A DNA stretch of 64,000 nt, taken from positions 39,332 to 103,331 of the forward strand of contig NZ_BJDN01000007.1 in NCBI RefSeq assembly GCF_005405165.1, written 5' to 3'. Each line of letters opens with the position of its first letter. Within the stretch, counting starts at the first letter, position 1. This DNA comes from Loigolactobacillus binensis (lineage in GTDB: Bacteria; Bacillota; Bacilli; Lactobacillales; Lactobacillaceae). Under the pieces are notes generated by a model. The model saw only the letters and a program-made list of their open reading frames with translations, had not been told where the DNA came from and searched no databases. Shown here piece after piece: positions 16,851 to 26,561 of this stretch. The position numbers and the translations under genes were made by a program.

Positions 16851-17674
16851 TTGATCAACTTCGCCTCCATCCGATTACGGCGACGCTCTTTTTTTGAACT
16901 ATTGTATTGTTCAATGAAATAATAACCACCGATCAGTAACAATGAGAACAGAAACATCAGCGCCGACAACGCGTTAACTTCAAGACTGATCCCTTGCCGC
17001 GCCCGCGCGTAGATCTCAACGGATAAGGTTTCAAAACCATTACCTGTGACGAAGAAAGTCACCGCAAAGTCATCCAGCGAATAAGTGAACGCCATGAAAA
17101 AACCGGTTAGGATCCCCGGTGTGATAAAGGGAAAAACAACCCGCGTCAGTACCTGCAAGTTAGTGGCACCTAAATCAGTGGCAGCATCGATCAACGAATG
17201 GTTCATTTCACTTAGCTTAGGTAATACCATCAACACCACGATCGGAATTGAAAAAGCAATATGGCTTAAAAGCACTGAGCTAAACCCTAAGCGCAAGCCG
17301 AGAAAAGTGAAGAAGATCAAAAAGCTGGCCCCAATGATCACATCCGGAGACACCATTAAAATATTATTCAACGATAAAATTGAATTCTTCAACCACACTT
17401 TTTTGATCCCGTAAATGGCCAACGCACCTAAGGTTCCGATGATCGTGGCTAACAGCGACGACAGTAAAGCGATCAATAACGTATCCAGTACGATCTCGAT
17501 CATCCGCGTATCAGCAAATAATTCCGCATAATGTTGCCACGAAAAGCCAGTAAAATGAGTCATCGTGGTGCCGGCATTAAAAGAATAGAAAATCAAATAA
17601 AAAATCGGCGCATATAACAATAGGAACACCAACCACAAATAAACATTGCGCCAATCATACCACTTACGTTTCAT
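16847..17674 (-). CDS. potC: Spermidine/putrescine ABC transporter permease
   Basis: Inner-membrane subunit, 275 aa with six transmembrane helices. The EAA loop that contacts PotA reads DAATDLGATNLQVLTRVVFP near residue 160. Starts and ends in 4-nt overlaps with potB and potD, so the operon is translationally coupled. Standard length and order for potABCD. Confidence 0.95.
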   Translation of the reverse strand: MKRKWYDWRNVYLWLVFLLLYAPIFYLIFYSFNAGTTMTHFTGFSWQHYAELFADTRMIEIVLDTLLIALLSSLLATIIGTLGALAIYGIKKVWLKNSILSLNNILMVSPDVIIGASFLIFFTFLGLRLGFSSVLLSHIAFSIPIVVLMVLPKLSEMNHSLIDAATDLGATNLQVLTRVVFPFITPGILTGFFMAFTYSLDDFAVTFFVTGNGFETLSVEIYARARQGISLEVNALSALMFLFSLLLIGGYYFIEQYNSSKKERRRNRMEAKLIK

Positions 17675-18483
17675 TCGCGGTGGCCCCCTTTCTTCCGTCG
17701 TTCACCGGTGGCAAACATGATCACGACCATGGCCACGATCAAAACGACCCCGATCGTGGAACCCATCCCCCAATTTTGCGTCACTAAGAAATGCTCTTCG
17801 ATCGCCGTCCCTAACGTAATGACCTTATTGCCACCGATCAAACGCGTCAACATAAATAAGGAAAGTGACGGAATGAAGACAGCCTGCACACCGGCTTTGA
17901 CCCCATTTAAGGTCAAGGGAAAGACCACTTTACTAAAGGTTTGCCAATTCGTGGCGCCTAAATCACGGCTGGCGTTGATCAGTGATGGATTCAATTCATC
18001 AATAGCATTGAAGATCGGCAGGATCATAAACGGAATTTCAATATAGGCCGCCACAAAAATAAAGCTGGTTTTAGTGAATAAAAGCTGCTGTGAACCAAGG
18101 CCGATAAATTCTAGAAAATGATTAGCCGCCCCAGCCTGACTGAAAATACCGATGAAGGCGTACGCTTTCAACAATAAATTGATCCAAGTCGGCAAAATGA
18201 TCAGCAATAACCATAATTGTTTGTGGCGCGTTTGACTGAGCCAATACGCCGTTGGGTAACTGATCAACAACGTGACCAAGGTAATAATAAACGCATACCA
18301 AATTGAGTTAAACGTCATCCGTAAATAAGTCCCCGAGCCAAAATAAGTCTGATAATTGCTTAAGGTCAGCTGGCCGTTGATATTAAAAAACGATTGGTAA
18401 ACGATCAGTAACAGCGGCGCAATAACAAATAAAAGCAACCACAACACGTAGGGCACGCTATAGAACGCATTATACTTCTTCAT
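17671..18483 (-). CDS. potB: Spermidine/putrescine ABC transporter permease
   Basis: Second permease subunit, six transmembrane helices, EAA loop [20 protein letters not shown] start at the ATG of [13 protein letters not shown] (270 aa), 9 nt after a GAGG and overlapping the potA 3' end by 14 nt; the open frame extends 19 codons upstream inside potA but without a better ribosome site. It pairs with PotC to form the channel. Confidence 0.94.
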   Translation of the reverse strand: MKKYNAFYSVPYVLWLLLFVIAPLLLIVYQSFFNINGQLTLSNYQTYFGSGTYLRMTFNSIWYAFIITLVTLLISYPTAYWLSQTRHKQLWLLLIILPTWINLLLKAYAFIGIFSQAGAANHFLEFIGLGSQQLLFTKTSFIFVAAYIEIPFMILPIFNAIDELNPSLINASRDLGATNWQTFSKVVFPLTLNGVKAGVQAVFIPSLSLFMLTRLIGGNKVITLGTAIEEHFLVTQNWGMGSTIGVVLIVAMVVIMFATGERRKKGGHRE

Positions 18484-19573
18484 GGTCATCGTCCTCGTAG
18501 CTTTCCAAACGAGCGTCAAAGTCTTCTTCCGACTCACCAAAGCGCATTACGTGAATATCTTCCGGTTCAAAATAGATCCCCACTTGCTGGCCGACGGTGG
18601 TTTTACGAACTGAATGGATCAACCATTCATTACCGGCGGCATCGTGGCTCATAATTTCATAAATATCACCGCGAAAAACTTGTGTATCCACCGTCACCGT
18701 CAATTTTCCTTTTTCAATTGATGTTAGGACTAGATCTTCCGGCCGTAAAACAACTTCCACCGGTTCGTTGATCCGCATGCCGGCATCCGAGCATTCAAAC
18801 TGATGGCCTAAAATCTCCACTTGGTAGTCGGCTAACATCCGTCCCTTCACAATATTACTTTCTCCAATAAAATCAGCCACAAAATGATTGATTGGTTCAT
18901 CGTAAATATCCACCGGATCACCCTGTTGTAAAATAGCGCCGTTATTCATCACAAAAATTTCGTCACTCATGGCTAGCGCTTCACCTTGATCATGCGTAAC
19001 AAATAAAAAAGTGATCCCTAAGCGTTGTTGCAACTGCCGCAGTTCCACCTGCATCGCTGTCCGTAACTTAGCATCCAGCGCGGATAACGGCTCATCCAGT
19101 AACAAAACTTCCGGTTCATTGACGATCGCCCGGGCGATCGCCACGCGTTGCTGCTGGCCGCCGGACAATTCACTGATCTCCCGGTCTTCATAGCCGGATA
19201 GTTGCACCAATCGCAGTGCTTCTAAAACCTTTTCTTGAATGACCTTTTTTGCCGTTTTCTTCAAAACTAAGCCAAAAGCCACATTATCATAAACATTCAA
19301 ATGGGGAAATAACGCATAATCCTGGAAAACAGTATTGATTTTCCGTTTGTTTGCAGGCAGATCATTGATTTTTTGCCCTTTAAATTCAATGGTACCGGCA
19401 CTGGCATCCGTAAAACCAGCGAGGATCCGCAAAATCGTCGTCTTGCCACAGCCAGAAGGACCCAACAGCGTATAAAATTTCCCTTGTTCTAATTCAAAGT
19501 CAATTTGCTTCAACGCCAGCGTATCCCCGAAACGCTTGTTCACACCACTAAATTTGATAATTGTATTGGCCAA
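18470..19573 (-). CDS. potA: Spermidine/putrescine ABC transporter ATPase
   Basis: ATP-binding subunit powering polyamine import. Walker [13 protein letters not shown]-loop FQDYALFPH, signature LSGGQQQR, Walker [13 protein letters not shown] and a C-terminal TOBE domain ([10 protein letters not shown]). The start is uncertain. AAGGGAG lies upstream of the candidates: GTG at 19585 is too close, an ATT at 19579 is ideally spaced (7 nt), and TTG at 19573 is 13 nt away and gives [16 protein letters not shown]. The frame stays open to 19627. First gene of potABCD. Confidence 0.93.
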   Translation of the reverse strand: MANTIIKFSGVNKRFGDTLALKQIDFELEQGKFYTLLGPSGCGKTTILRILAGFTDASAGTIEFKGQKINDLPANKRKINTVFQDYALFPHLNVYDNVAFGLVLKKTAKKVIQEKVLEALRLVQLSGYEDREISELSGGQQQRVAIARAIVNEPEVLLLDEPLSALDAKLRTAMQVELRQLQQRLGITFLFVTHDQGEALAMSDEIFVMNNGAILQQGDPVDIYDEPINHFVADFIGESNIVKGRMLADYQVEILGHQFECSDAGMRINEPVEVVLRPEDLVLTSIEKGKLTVTVDTQVFRGDIYEIMSHDAAGNEWLIHSVRKTTVGQQVGIYFEPEDIHVMRFGESEEDFDARLESYEDDDHEEV

Positions 19574-19865
19574 CTTAATTGTCACGCTCCCTTGTATTTT
19601 AGCTGTTTTATTGGGATCGTTGGGCAAGTCCTTACCTGCTCAACTTGAGCTTCAGAATTCTAAAAATCAACGCATAATCTTAATTATCTTTGCGCCCCAT
19701 GACCAGTTAACAACCTTACTGCTAACGCTGGGCTTAAGGCCTAAGATCAGCCCGTTCAAGTTGCAACGTCAGCCGCAATTAGCTGATCAATTTTTTCTGA
19801 TCGGCTCCTAATTTTTCTAAAGATCATTTAAGCCTTGCACTGGTAAAATAAGTACTGTTACCACT

Positions 19866-19919
19866 TAAAAATAACTGGGCACAGCACCTTAAATTATAAG
19901 CCATCCCAGTTATTTTTTA
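19866..19919. terminator. Terminator-like inverted repeat between divergent genes
   Basis: AAATAACTGGG and CCCAGTTATTT are perfect 11-bp arms around a loop of about 28 nt. T-runs follow on both strands, so it could terminate in either direction although it lies between divergently transcribed genes. Confidence 0.5.
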
Positions 19920-19933
19920 AACCATTTGTTGGC

Positions 19934-19963
19934 TTGTGTCTAGATAATGAAAGAGGTTACAAT
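19934..19963 (+). promoter_or_regulatory. Promoter of the oxidoreductase gene
   Basis: TTGTGT (19934-19939), 18-bp spacer, TACAAT (19958-19963). Confidence 0.5.
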
Positions 19964-20045
19964 ATAACGTAAGATCAAGCGCGTGATTATTTAGTTAGTT
20001 CCAGAACTTTAGCAAAAAAGCGTTTTCCTGAAGGAGGAATTTTGC

Positions 20046-21032
20046 ATGAACTATCAAGCCCTAGAATTACATTTAGAACAAGATCAAGTTCGCCCAACTT
20101 TCGTTCACCGGCAATTACCTGAGTTGGCGGCAAATCAAGTCAGCGTCAAAGTCGCTTATTCGACGATCAACTATAAGGACGCTTTAACGTTAAATCCGCG
20201 TAGTGGTGTTCTCCGCCAATATCCCCAGATCCCCGGGATCGACGCTGCCGGTACCGTGGTCGCTAGTACCAGTGCTGCCTTTGCCATTGGTCAAAAGGTG
20301 CTGCTGACCGGCTTTGACTTCGGGATCAGCTGGCCCGGCGGCTACGCTGAATACCTGACAGTACCGGCGGCCTGGCTAGTGCCGTTACCAACATTATTAA
20401 CACTAGCCGCCGCCATGTGGTATGGCACCGCCGGCTTTACTGCTGCCTTATCCGTACAAACACTATTACAGGCCCAATTACCGCAAAACGCGCCGCTGCT
20501 GATCACCGGTGGTACTGGTGGCGTTGGTGGTTGGGCAACGGCGATGCTACATCAATTAGGTTATACGGAGCTGACTGTGGTCAGTCGCAATTCAGCAGCT
20601 GGTGATTACTTACGGCAGTTAGGCGCCAGTCATGTGATCAGCGCCAATGAACTAGCGGCGCAGCAACCAAAACCATTACAAAAGCAAAAATTTGCCGGCG
20701 CGATCGATGCTGTTGGTGGTTCGTTATTAGCCGCCATTTTACCGCAGATCAGCTACAACGGGGTCGTTGCCTTATCTGGCAATGCCGGCGGTAATCAACT
20801 GACCACCACCACGTTACCGTTTATTTTACGCAATATTCAACTGCAAGGCATTGATTCCGTCGCCTATCCCGCGACTAAACGGCGCGCCATCTGGCAACAT
20901 TTGGCCACTGATTTCCAACCGGCTAATGCGGCCTTACTGCAACAAAATACGGTTACCTTCAGTCAACTGCCTAGTGCTTTAAGTCATTTTATCGGTACGC
21001 CTCATTATGGCCGGACTTTAGTTCAATTTTAA
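20046..21032 (+). CDS. Zinc-independent MDR quinone oxidoreductase, YhdH/AcuI family
   Basis: NADPH-dependent medium-chain reductase (acrylyl-CoA reductase/quinone reductase group). 328 aa: STINYKDAL and PQIPGIDAAGTV in the catalytic domain, FDFGISWPGGYAEY, then the Rossmann motif LITGGTGGVGGWATAML and the YhdH-type GAIDAVGGSLLA. No zinc ligands. GGAGG lies 7 nt before the ATG. It stands alone between potA (divergent) and nhaP (convergent) and ends at a palindromic terminator. The physiological substrate cannot be told from sequence. Confidence 0.9.
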   Translation: MNYQALELHLEQDQVRPTFVHRQLPELAANQVSVKVAYSTINYKDALTLNPRSGVLRQYPQIPGIDAAGTVVASTSAAFAIGQKVLLTGFDFGISWPGGYAEYLTVPAAWLVPLPTLLTLAAAMWYGTAGFTAALSVQTLLQAQLPQNAPLLITGGTGGVGGWATAMLHQLGYTELTVVSRNSAAGDYLRQLGASHVISANELAAQQPKPLQKQKFAGAIDAVGGSLLAAILPQISYNGVVALSGNAGGNQLTTTTLPFILRNIQLQGIDSVAYPATKRRAIWQHLATDFQPANAALLQQNTVTFSQLPSALSHFIGTPHYGRTLVQF

Positions 21033-21081
21033 CCGGTGACCTAAATTCATTTAGTAACCTGCCCCACAATCCATAATTAAA

Positions 21082-21126
21082 CAGCGCCAGTAAAGGTAGC
21101 TTCACAGGCTACTTTTGCTGGCGCTG
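21082..21126. repeat. GCGCCAG hairpin repeat, copy A
   Basis: CAGCGCCAGTAAAGGTAGC pairs with GCTACTTTTGCTGGCGCTG across a 7-nt loop, between convergent genes. Nearly the same hairpin occurs at 26464-26510 and 31208-31257. It may serve as a terminator, but the shared sequence is more than terminator function needs. Confidence 0.7.
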
Positions 21127-21234
21127 CTGGTTTGCCAAGAAATTTTGAATTTAAAAAATACCAAATGATCAAAATTCGCCCGCATTGCTAACTTAACGGA
21201 ACAACGTTACCACTGCTGGTAGCGCCGTCTACCA

Positions 21235-23358
21235 TTAGTCGACATCTTCGCCTAACAGTAAGGCATTTTCCGAATAATTGACGTACTGCCGTAATTTAGC
21301 CGCTAACGCCCACGAAATATAACCTTGCTCCAACATACTTTGAATCCCGCTGCGCTCGGCTGCAAGTGCTTTAAAGCGCAGGCCCCGCATAGCGCGATCA
21401 TAATCCGCGCGCCGTGAATGTTGGCCGTTTTGTTCCCGATGCAAATGCTTGACCTGCTCGATACGATTGCGGTAGCTAACAATAATCTGGTAAATAATTT
21501 GGCGGTTGTAATGGGCGGCCTTAGCCTCCGGTTTTTTCAAATAAGCGGATAACGCCTTAATACCGCCTTTAGCCGTTTCTTTTTCGATCATTAACCGTTC
21601 ACTATAGTACGGCCCATTAAAACGCACCCGAATAATTTTATAGCGCAGGTGACTGAACCAAGTCCCGATCCGATGGACGCGGGTAAAAAAGTTCGGGCGC
21701 TGTAATTTATGCGGTAGATTTTCCACGATTCGCATCCGGTTGCGTAACTGCTTTTGAAATTGTTGGTAGCTACGTTCCTGAATCGTACCTGCCTGCCAAA
21801 GTTGCGCTAATACGTCAGCTTCACCTTGCAGTGCCACCCGCCGCAAAGTTAGCTCCTCGTTGAGAAAAGGCGCCAAACGCTCCTCTGGCTGATAGGCGGC
21901 CTGCAAACGCCGCACCATTTCTTGATATTCGGTGATCAGATCATAGACGACCCGCTGATTTTCTGGACGACGTTCACTTTCTAAGCGGTTGATCGCCAAA
22001 CGTAACGTGTAGATCCGCGCTTCACTTTCCGAAATCTTCGAATCACCGGTGGTCACTGCCGTGGTGTCCATACTACTATCAGCAGCGGGTTCCGTGCCCC
22101 GCGTCGCGATCGCAATATGACTGCGCGTCAGCAGCGGGATAAAGATCACGGCCATCAACAAACTTAAAATGATCACACCGGCCGCAATAAACAACATCAA
22201 TGAGCGCTCGGGAAAGGCGGCCCCGGATGCTAAGGTGTAAGGCACAGACAAAACCCCAGCCATCGTGATCGCGCCACGCACACCAGTTAATCCTGACAGT
22301 AACGCCACGCCTAAACTAGGGCGTTGTTGCTGCCGATCCTTAATCCATTTGAAAGTGACGTTAACCAAGGTCCACAGTACGCGGATCAAGAAAATAACTA
22401 GCCAAACTAAAATAATATCGCCGATGGCCATCCACGTGTTGTCGCTGGGATTGCGGATCGTTTGGGTCATCGCCAGCGGTAACTCAATACCTAGGATCAA
22501 GAAGACAAGCCCGTTTAATAAATAGATTGCAATATCCCAAGTCCGTTCGGTGACAATTTTTAGTTCCGGCAAATAATCCATCAACGCCGGTTGGGAAAAA
22601 TTATAGACGATCCCCGCACTGACCACCGCGATCACCCCTGAGGCGTGCAGCAATTCCTCAACAACTAAATAAATGATAAATGGGGTCACGATCTGCAAAA
22701 CCGTGTGCAAAACGACATCATTGATCCCCTGCTGCAACATGAAGGTGCGAACCGCTTGAATGGCGGCCATCAGCACCATTCCCATCAAAGCCCCAACAAT
22801 GGAAATATAAAAGAAATCACCAGCAGCCTGCTGCCACGAAAAAATACCGGTGACCGCCGCCGCGATCCCGTACTTAAAACCGATCAGCCCGCTGGCATCG
22901 TTGATCAAACTTTCGCCACTCACTAAATGCAATACGTTGCTAGGTAACTTTGCTTGCTGCGAGATCGATTGCACGGCCACTGGGTCAGTCGGTGAAATAA
23001 TCGCCGCTAAGGCAATACTAGCGGCTAATGGCAAATCGGGCACCAAAAAATGAATAAACCAGCCACCAACAAACATCGTCACAAAAACTAGAAAAATGGC
23101 GTTCATAACGATGGGTCCCCGTAAGGCCCACAATTCACGCTTCGGAAAATGACGACCATCATTAAACAGCAACGGTGCAATGAATAAAAGCATAAACCAA
23201 TCTGTACGCAACGGAATCGTGACTTTAAAAAGCAATGCTAATAATAAACCAGCCATAATTTGAATCAAACTGACTGGTAAAAAGGTTAAATAATGACTAA
23301 TAACATTGGAAACGAGTACTACGCTGACTAACATAATTACCGCTTCTAATATGTTCAT
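21235..23358 (-). CDS. Na+/H+ antiporter, NhaP/CPA1 family
   Basis: 707-aa cation:proton antiporter. The N-terminal membrane domain (about 1-415, roughly 12 helices) carries APLLFNDGRHF, the ion-binding SPTDPVAVQSI with its Asp, and GESLINDASGLI. The remaining 290 residues form a soluble, charged, partly helical cytoplasmic tail (from SESEARIYTLRLA), probably regulatory. Exports sodium in exchange for protons. Single-gene unit facing the oxidoreductase gene; no clear promoter found upstream. Confidence 0.93.
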   Translation of the reverse strand: MNILEAVIMLVSVVLVSNVISHYLTFLPVSLIQIMAGLLLALLFKVTIPLRTDWFMLLFIAPLLFNDGRHFPKRELWALRGPIVMNAIFLVFVTMFVGGWFIHFLVPDLPLAASIALAAIISPTDPVAVQSISQQAKLPSNVLHLVSGESLINDASGLIGFKYGIAAAVTGIFSWQQAAGDFFYISIVGALMGMVLMAAIQAVRTFMLQQGINDVVLHTVLQIVTPFIIYLVVEELLHASGVIAVVSAGIVYNFSQPALMDYLPELKIVTERTWDIAIYLLNGLVFLILGIELPLAMTQTIRNPSDNTWMAIGDIILVWLVIFLIRVLWTLVNVTFKWIKDRQQQRPSLGVALLSGLTGVRGAITMAGVLSVPYTLASGAAFPERSLMLFIAAGVIILSLLMAVIFIPLLTRSHIAIATRGTEPAADSSMDTTAVTTGDSKISESEARIYTLRLAINRLESERRPENQRVVYDLITEYQEMVRRLQAAYQPEERLAPFLNEELTLRRVALQGEADVLAQLWQAGTIQERSYQQFQKQLRNRMRIVENLPHKLQRPNFFTRVHRIGTWFSHLRYKIIRVRFNGPYYSERLMIEKETAKGGIKALSAYLKKPEAKAAHYNRQIIYQIIVSYRNRIEQVKHLHREQNGQHSRRADYDRAMRGLRFKALAAERSGIQSMLEQGYISWALAAKLRQYVNYSENALLLGEDVD

Positions 23359-23464
23359 AGCAACAACTACTTTCTACTTAAATTTTGAATTAGTTTAAAA
23401 ACGTACTAAATTGGGGGACATAACTATTCTTCTGCTCTGGAACTACTCGGTTTGGTTTTGATCT

Positions 23465-23527
23465 TTAGTGCTCTAAGTTCTTAGTACCTTAAGTTCTTAA
23501 TGTTTTAAATTCTTAGTGCTTAAATAC
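23465..23527. repeat. Four imperfect 16-bp tandem repeats
   Basis: Units TTAGTGCTCTAAGTTC, TTAGTACCTTAAGTTC, TTAATGTTTTAAATTC and TTAGTGCTTAAATAC lie head to tail, about 100 bp upstream of nhaP. The shared core is TTAGTnnnTAAgTTC. This could be an operator array for an unknown regulator or simply a microsatellite-like tract. Confidence 0.75.
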
Positions 23528-23784
23528 ATACTGTGGCTTTTTGAACAATAAATGGTTAAAAAGTTAAGTAAAAGCAACCGTTTTAAGCATTTAACTAGAT
23601 ATAAAATAAGCGAATACCGTTAATTACAATTAGCCATATACAAAAAACGGTCAGTCTTGCGCTCCGTTAACGTTAGCTGGTAGTTTGATCACGACCACTT
23701 GACGTCACATCCGATTCATTGGCTGGCACATCATCCAAGTGGTCCTCACGTCCAACAGCGTAACCAGCGGCACACTCCTTTTGG

Positions 23785-23817
23785 CAAAAAAACAGCTGAC
23801 CGCGCAAGTCAGCTGCT
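23785..23817 (-). terminator. murB terminator
   Basis: Minus-strand CAGCTGAC-TTGCGCG-GTCAGCTG followed by TTTTTTT, just after the murB stop. Confidence 0.85.
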
Positions 23818-23820
23818 CAT

Positions 23821-24735
23821 TTATGCAATCAAATCTTCGCCGATAATGCGGACTTCGGGTTCTAAGGCAACGCCAAATTGTTCAAAAACCACCGTCTGGA
23901 CGTAACGGATCAAATCCATATAATCAGTTGCGGTTCCGTGGCCTAAATTGATCATAAAACCAGCGTGTTTCAACGACACTTGCACATCCCCGCTGATATG
24001 ACCTTGTAGGCCCGCCTCATGAATCAATTTACCGGTAAAGTAACCGGTAGGCCGCTTAAAGACACTACCACAGGAAGGATATTCCAATGGTTGCTTAGCC
24101 GCGCGACGCGCATTAAAGTCCGCCATTTTGGCCTCGATCGCCGGTTGATTGCCTGGAGTCAAAGCAAAAGTCGCCGCCAAAACAATGCTGTGATTGTCTT
24201 GGATCACGCTGTGGCGGTAAGCAAATTTTAAAGCTGCACGATTCAGCTCACTGATCGTGCCATCCGGCAACAATACGGTAGCTGACTGCACAGCGTCACT
24301 GATCTCACCACCATAAGCACCAGCGTTCATAAACATTGCACCCCCGACACTGCCAGGAATGCCCGCCGCAAACTCAATGCCACTTAACGCCGCCTGCGCT
24401 GCCGCGATGGTGGTATCAATGATCTTAGCCCCAGCTTGCGCATAGACCTTGGTGCCCGACACCTTGATCTGCGCCATAGCCGTTAAAATGATCACCAGGC
24501 CACGAATGCCCCCGTCTTTAACGATCAGGTTACTGGCATTACCGATCACCGTTAGCGGTAACTGTTGTGCTTTGGCATAAGCAACTAAGGTCTGAACTTC
24601 GGCATTACTTTTAGGTAACGCGAGAATATCGGCTGGCCCACCAGTTTTGGTGTACGTATAATGGCGCAATGGTTCAGCTAATTTAATATTAATTTGTGGA
24701 AATAATTCGACCACATTAGGTTCTTTGTGCAACAT
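23821..24735 (-). CDS. murB: UDP-N-acetylenolpyruvoylglucosamine reductase
   Basis: FAD/NADPH enzyme that reduces UDP-GlcNAc-enolpyruvate to UDP-MurNAc. 304 aa, type II-like layout: [13 protein letters not shown]-binding [39 protein letters not shown] (shown by parts), the catalytic Ser in [11 protein letters not shown] and [12 protein letters not shown] at 24735. Single gene here; an extended -10 TGCTAAAAT lies about 45 nt upstream. In several relatives murB lies directly before potABCD; here two genes intervene (recollection of gene order, not checked). Confidence 0.97.
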   Translation of the reverse strand: MLHKEPNVVELFPQINIKLAEPLRHYTYTKTGGPADILALPKSNAEVQTLVAYAKAQQLPLTVIGNASNLIVKDGGIRGLVIILTAMAQIKVSGTKVYAQAGAKIIDTTIAAAQAALSGIEFAAGIPGSVGGAMFMNAGAYGGEISDAVQSATVLLPDGTISELNRAALKFAYRHSVIQDNHSIVLAATFALTPGNQPAIEAKMADFNARRAAKQPLEYPSCGSVFKRPTGYFTGKLIHEAGLQGHISGDVQVSLKHAGFMINLGHGTATDYMDLIRYVQTVVFEQFGVALEPEVRIIGEDLIA

Positions 24736-24886
24736 GCAGGACGCATTCCCTTCCCGTTCTAATCTATTAATATTTTAGCATGAACCGGCTTTTTTTGATA
24801 GTCAGTGGGTTCAGCACCCTTTTGTTTCCCGTTATTTTTCTGTAGAATAGAAAGCGAGTCAAGTTGTTAAATAAGGAGCGGATATC

Positions 24887-25651
24887 GTGAAATTTATTTC
24901 GTGGAATGTTAATGGTTTACGCGCAGTGGTTAAAAAGAATTTTATGGAATTTTTCAAGGCGGAAGACGCGGATTTCTTCTGTATTCAAGAAACTAAGCTG
25001 CAAGCCGGCCAAATTGACCTAACTTTGCCTGGCTATTATCAATATTGGAATTATGCGCAACGTAAAGGCTATTCCGGCACAGCGATCTTCACTAAACATG
25101 AACCGCTAAACGTCACTTATGGTCTGGGCATTGCTGAACACGATCAAGAAGGCCGCCTGATCACGCTGGAATACCAAGATTTTTACCTGCTGACTTGCTA
25201 CACCCCTAATTCACAAAACAAGTTAAAGCGCTTAGATTACCGGATGGCCTGGGAAGATGCTTTTCGCACTTACATCAGCACCTTAAATCAGAAAAAGCCA
25301 GTGATCTTCTGTGGTGATCTAAATGTTGCCCACGAGCCGATCGACTTGAAAAACGATAAAACTAATCATAAAAATGCCGGCTTTTCTGATGAAGAACGGG
25401 CTAAATTTAGTCAGATCTTAGCGGCTGGCTTCACTGATAGTTTCCGTTACTTTTATCCTGAGCAAGTCACTTATTCTTGGTGGAGCTATCGTTTTAATGC
25501 GCGCCAAAATAATGCTGGGTGGCGGATCGATTACTTTGTCACTTCAAACCAGTTGCAACCACAATTGGCTGACGCGGCGATCTTAACCAATGTCCTCGGT
25601 TCCGATCACTGTCCAGTAGCATTATTGACCAAGCCAGAATTACAAGCCTAG
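24887..25651 (+). CDS. exoA: Exodeoxyribonuclease III / AP endonuclease
   Basis: Base-excision-repair AP endonuclease of the Xth family. 254 aa with ISWNVNGLRAV, the metal Glu in IQETKL, FCGDLNVAHEPIDL and GSDHCPVAL (Asp-His pair). GTG start 7 nt after AAGGAG; TAGAAT -10 about 30 nt upstream. Monocistronic. Confidence 0.97.
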   Translation: MKFISWNVNGLRAVVKKNFMEFFKAEDADFFCIQETKLQAGQIDLTLPGYYQYWNYAQRKGYSGTAIFTKHEPLNVTYGLGIAEHDQEGRLITLEYQDFYLLTCYTPNSQNKLKRLDYRMAWEDAFRTYISTLNQKKPVIFCGDLNVAHEPIDLKNDKTNHKNAGFSDEERAKFSQILAAGFTDSFRYFYPEQVTYSWWSYRFNARQNNAGWRIDYFVTSNQLQPQLADAAILTNVLGSDHCPVALLTKPELQA

Positions 25652-25866
25652 TCACTTTACAAACGGTCAGATTATTTCTATAATGGCAGCACAAATTAAA
25701 CGTTTTAAATTAATTGGTTGGCGCTGAATTTTGGTTAGAACAAACGGTCCCCGCTTTCTTTCGTCCCTCAGCGCCGGCTTACCGAGATAATAAAGGCCCT
25801 TTAGAGCAGCTATAATTTGAATTGTTTTGCATCCCGCCGGCAAGTTTAAGGAAATAGGTGAAATTA

Positions 25867-26403
25867 ATGAATTTTGTGGCAATGGATTTTGAAACGGCTA
25901 ATGCCAAACGATACAGCGCCTGTTCGCTGGCGCTAACGGTGGTGCGTAACGATCAGATCGTCGATGAATTTTATTCATTGATCAAACCAGATACGCCCTT
26001 TTTCTGGCGTAACACGCAGATTCATGGGATCCACACCGCTGATGTTGCTGACGCGCCGGATTTTCCTACTTTGTGGCCGCACATCGCACCATTATTTCAG
26101 CGCGATCGTTTAGTTGTCGCGCACAATGCAAACTTTGACATCGGTGTGCTGCGCAGCAGTTTAGCGCATTATCAACTGCCAACGCCGCAGTATCTAGCCT
26201 TAGACACCGTTCGTACCAGTCGCCAATTCTATCCTGAATTCAGCGACCACAAACTGAACACGGTCTGTGCCGAACTGAACATTGCGTTGGAACACCATCA
26301 TAATGCGCTGGACGATAGCCGCGCTTGCGCCAACATTTTGTTGCGTGAAGCCCAACAATTTGGTACTGAACGGTTAAAAGCATTTGTTAAAGTCATTGCC
26401 TGA
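25867..26403 (+). CDS. DnaQ-like 3'-5' exonuclease (DEDDh)
   Basis: 178-aa stand-alone exonuclease of the DNA polymerase III epsilon/RNase T superfamily. Exo I AMDFETAN (Asp, Glu), Exo II VVAHNANFDIGVL, Exo III HHNALDDSRACANIL with the catalytic His and Asp. ATG at 25867 has AGGTG 6 nt upstream; a GTG at 25858 also has an acceptable site (AAGGA, 5 nt) and would add three residues. Probably repair or RNA/DNA end trimming rather than the replicase proofreader. Confidence 0.9.
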   Translation: MNFVAMDFETANAKRYSACSLALTVVRNDQIVDEFYSLIKPDTPFFWRNTQIHGIHTADVADAPDFPTLWPHIAPLFQRDRLVVAHNANFDIGVLRSSLAHYQLPTPQYLALDTVRTSRQFYPEFSDHKLNTVCAELNIALEHHHNALDDSRACANILLREAQQFGTERLKAFVKVIA

Positions 26404-26463
26404 ATAACAGCACTGGCAGAGCACTTATTGTTGGCTAAAGACTAAGCTTTGATCCTCCACAAT

Positions 26464-26510
26464 AATAGCGCCAGGCAAGGTAGTTTTGTACTACTTCGCC
26501 TGACGCTATT
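26464..26510. repeat. GCGCCAG hairpin repeat, copy B
   Basis: AATAGCGCCAGGCAAGGTAG and CTACTTCGCCTGACGCTATT flank TTTTGTA, between convergent genes. Compensating changes relative to copies A and C keep most of the stem. Confidence 0.65.
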
Positions 26511-26561
26511 TGCGTACAGTAAATTTAAGGCTGGTGCCGCTTTTTAAATTAAATCGTGGCT

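Larger units (their letters stand above)
19628..20045. other. Divergent intergenic region between potA and the oxidoreductase gene
   Basis: 418 bp without a convincing gene. It holds a hairpin at 19866-19917 (separate entry), the oxidoreductase promoter, and on the left AT-rich sequence with stops in all useful frames. I see no clear potA promoter. Confidence 0.5.
23359..23820. other. 462-bp intergenic region upstream of nhaP
   Basis: Contains a four-copy 16-bp tandem repeat (separate entry), an AT-rich stretch to about 23660 and the murB terminator. No coding sequence is convincing. Confidence 0.6.

Noticed and set aside
19536..19811. 91-codon plus-strand frame upstream of the oxidoreductase
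   Set aside because: It is antisense to the potA start at one end, lacks a ribosome site, and resembles no family.
23465..23527. CRISPR array
   Set aside because: The 16-bp units are directly adjacent with no spacers, and no cas genes are present.
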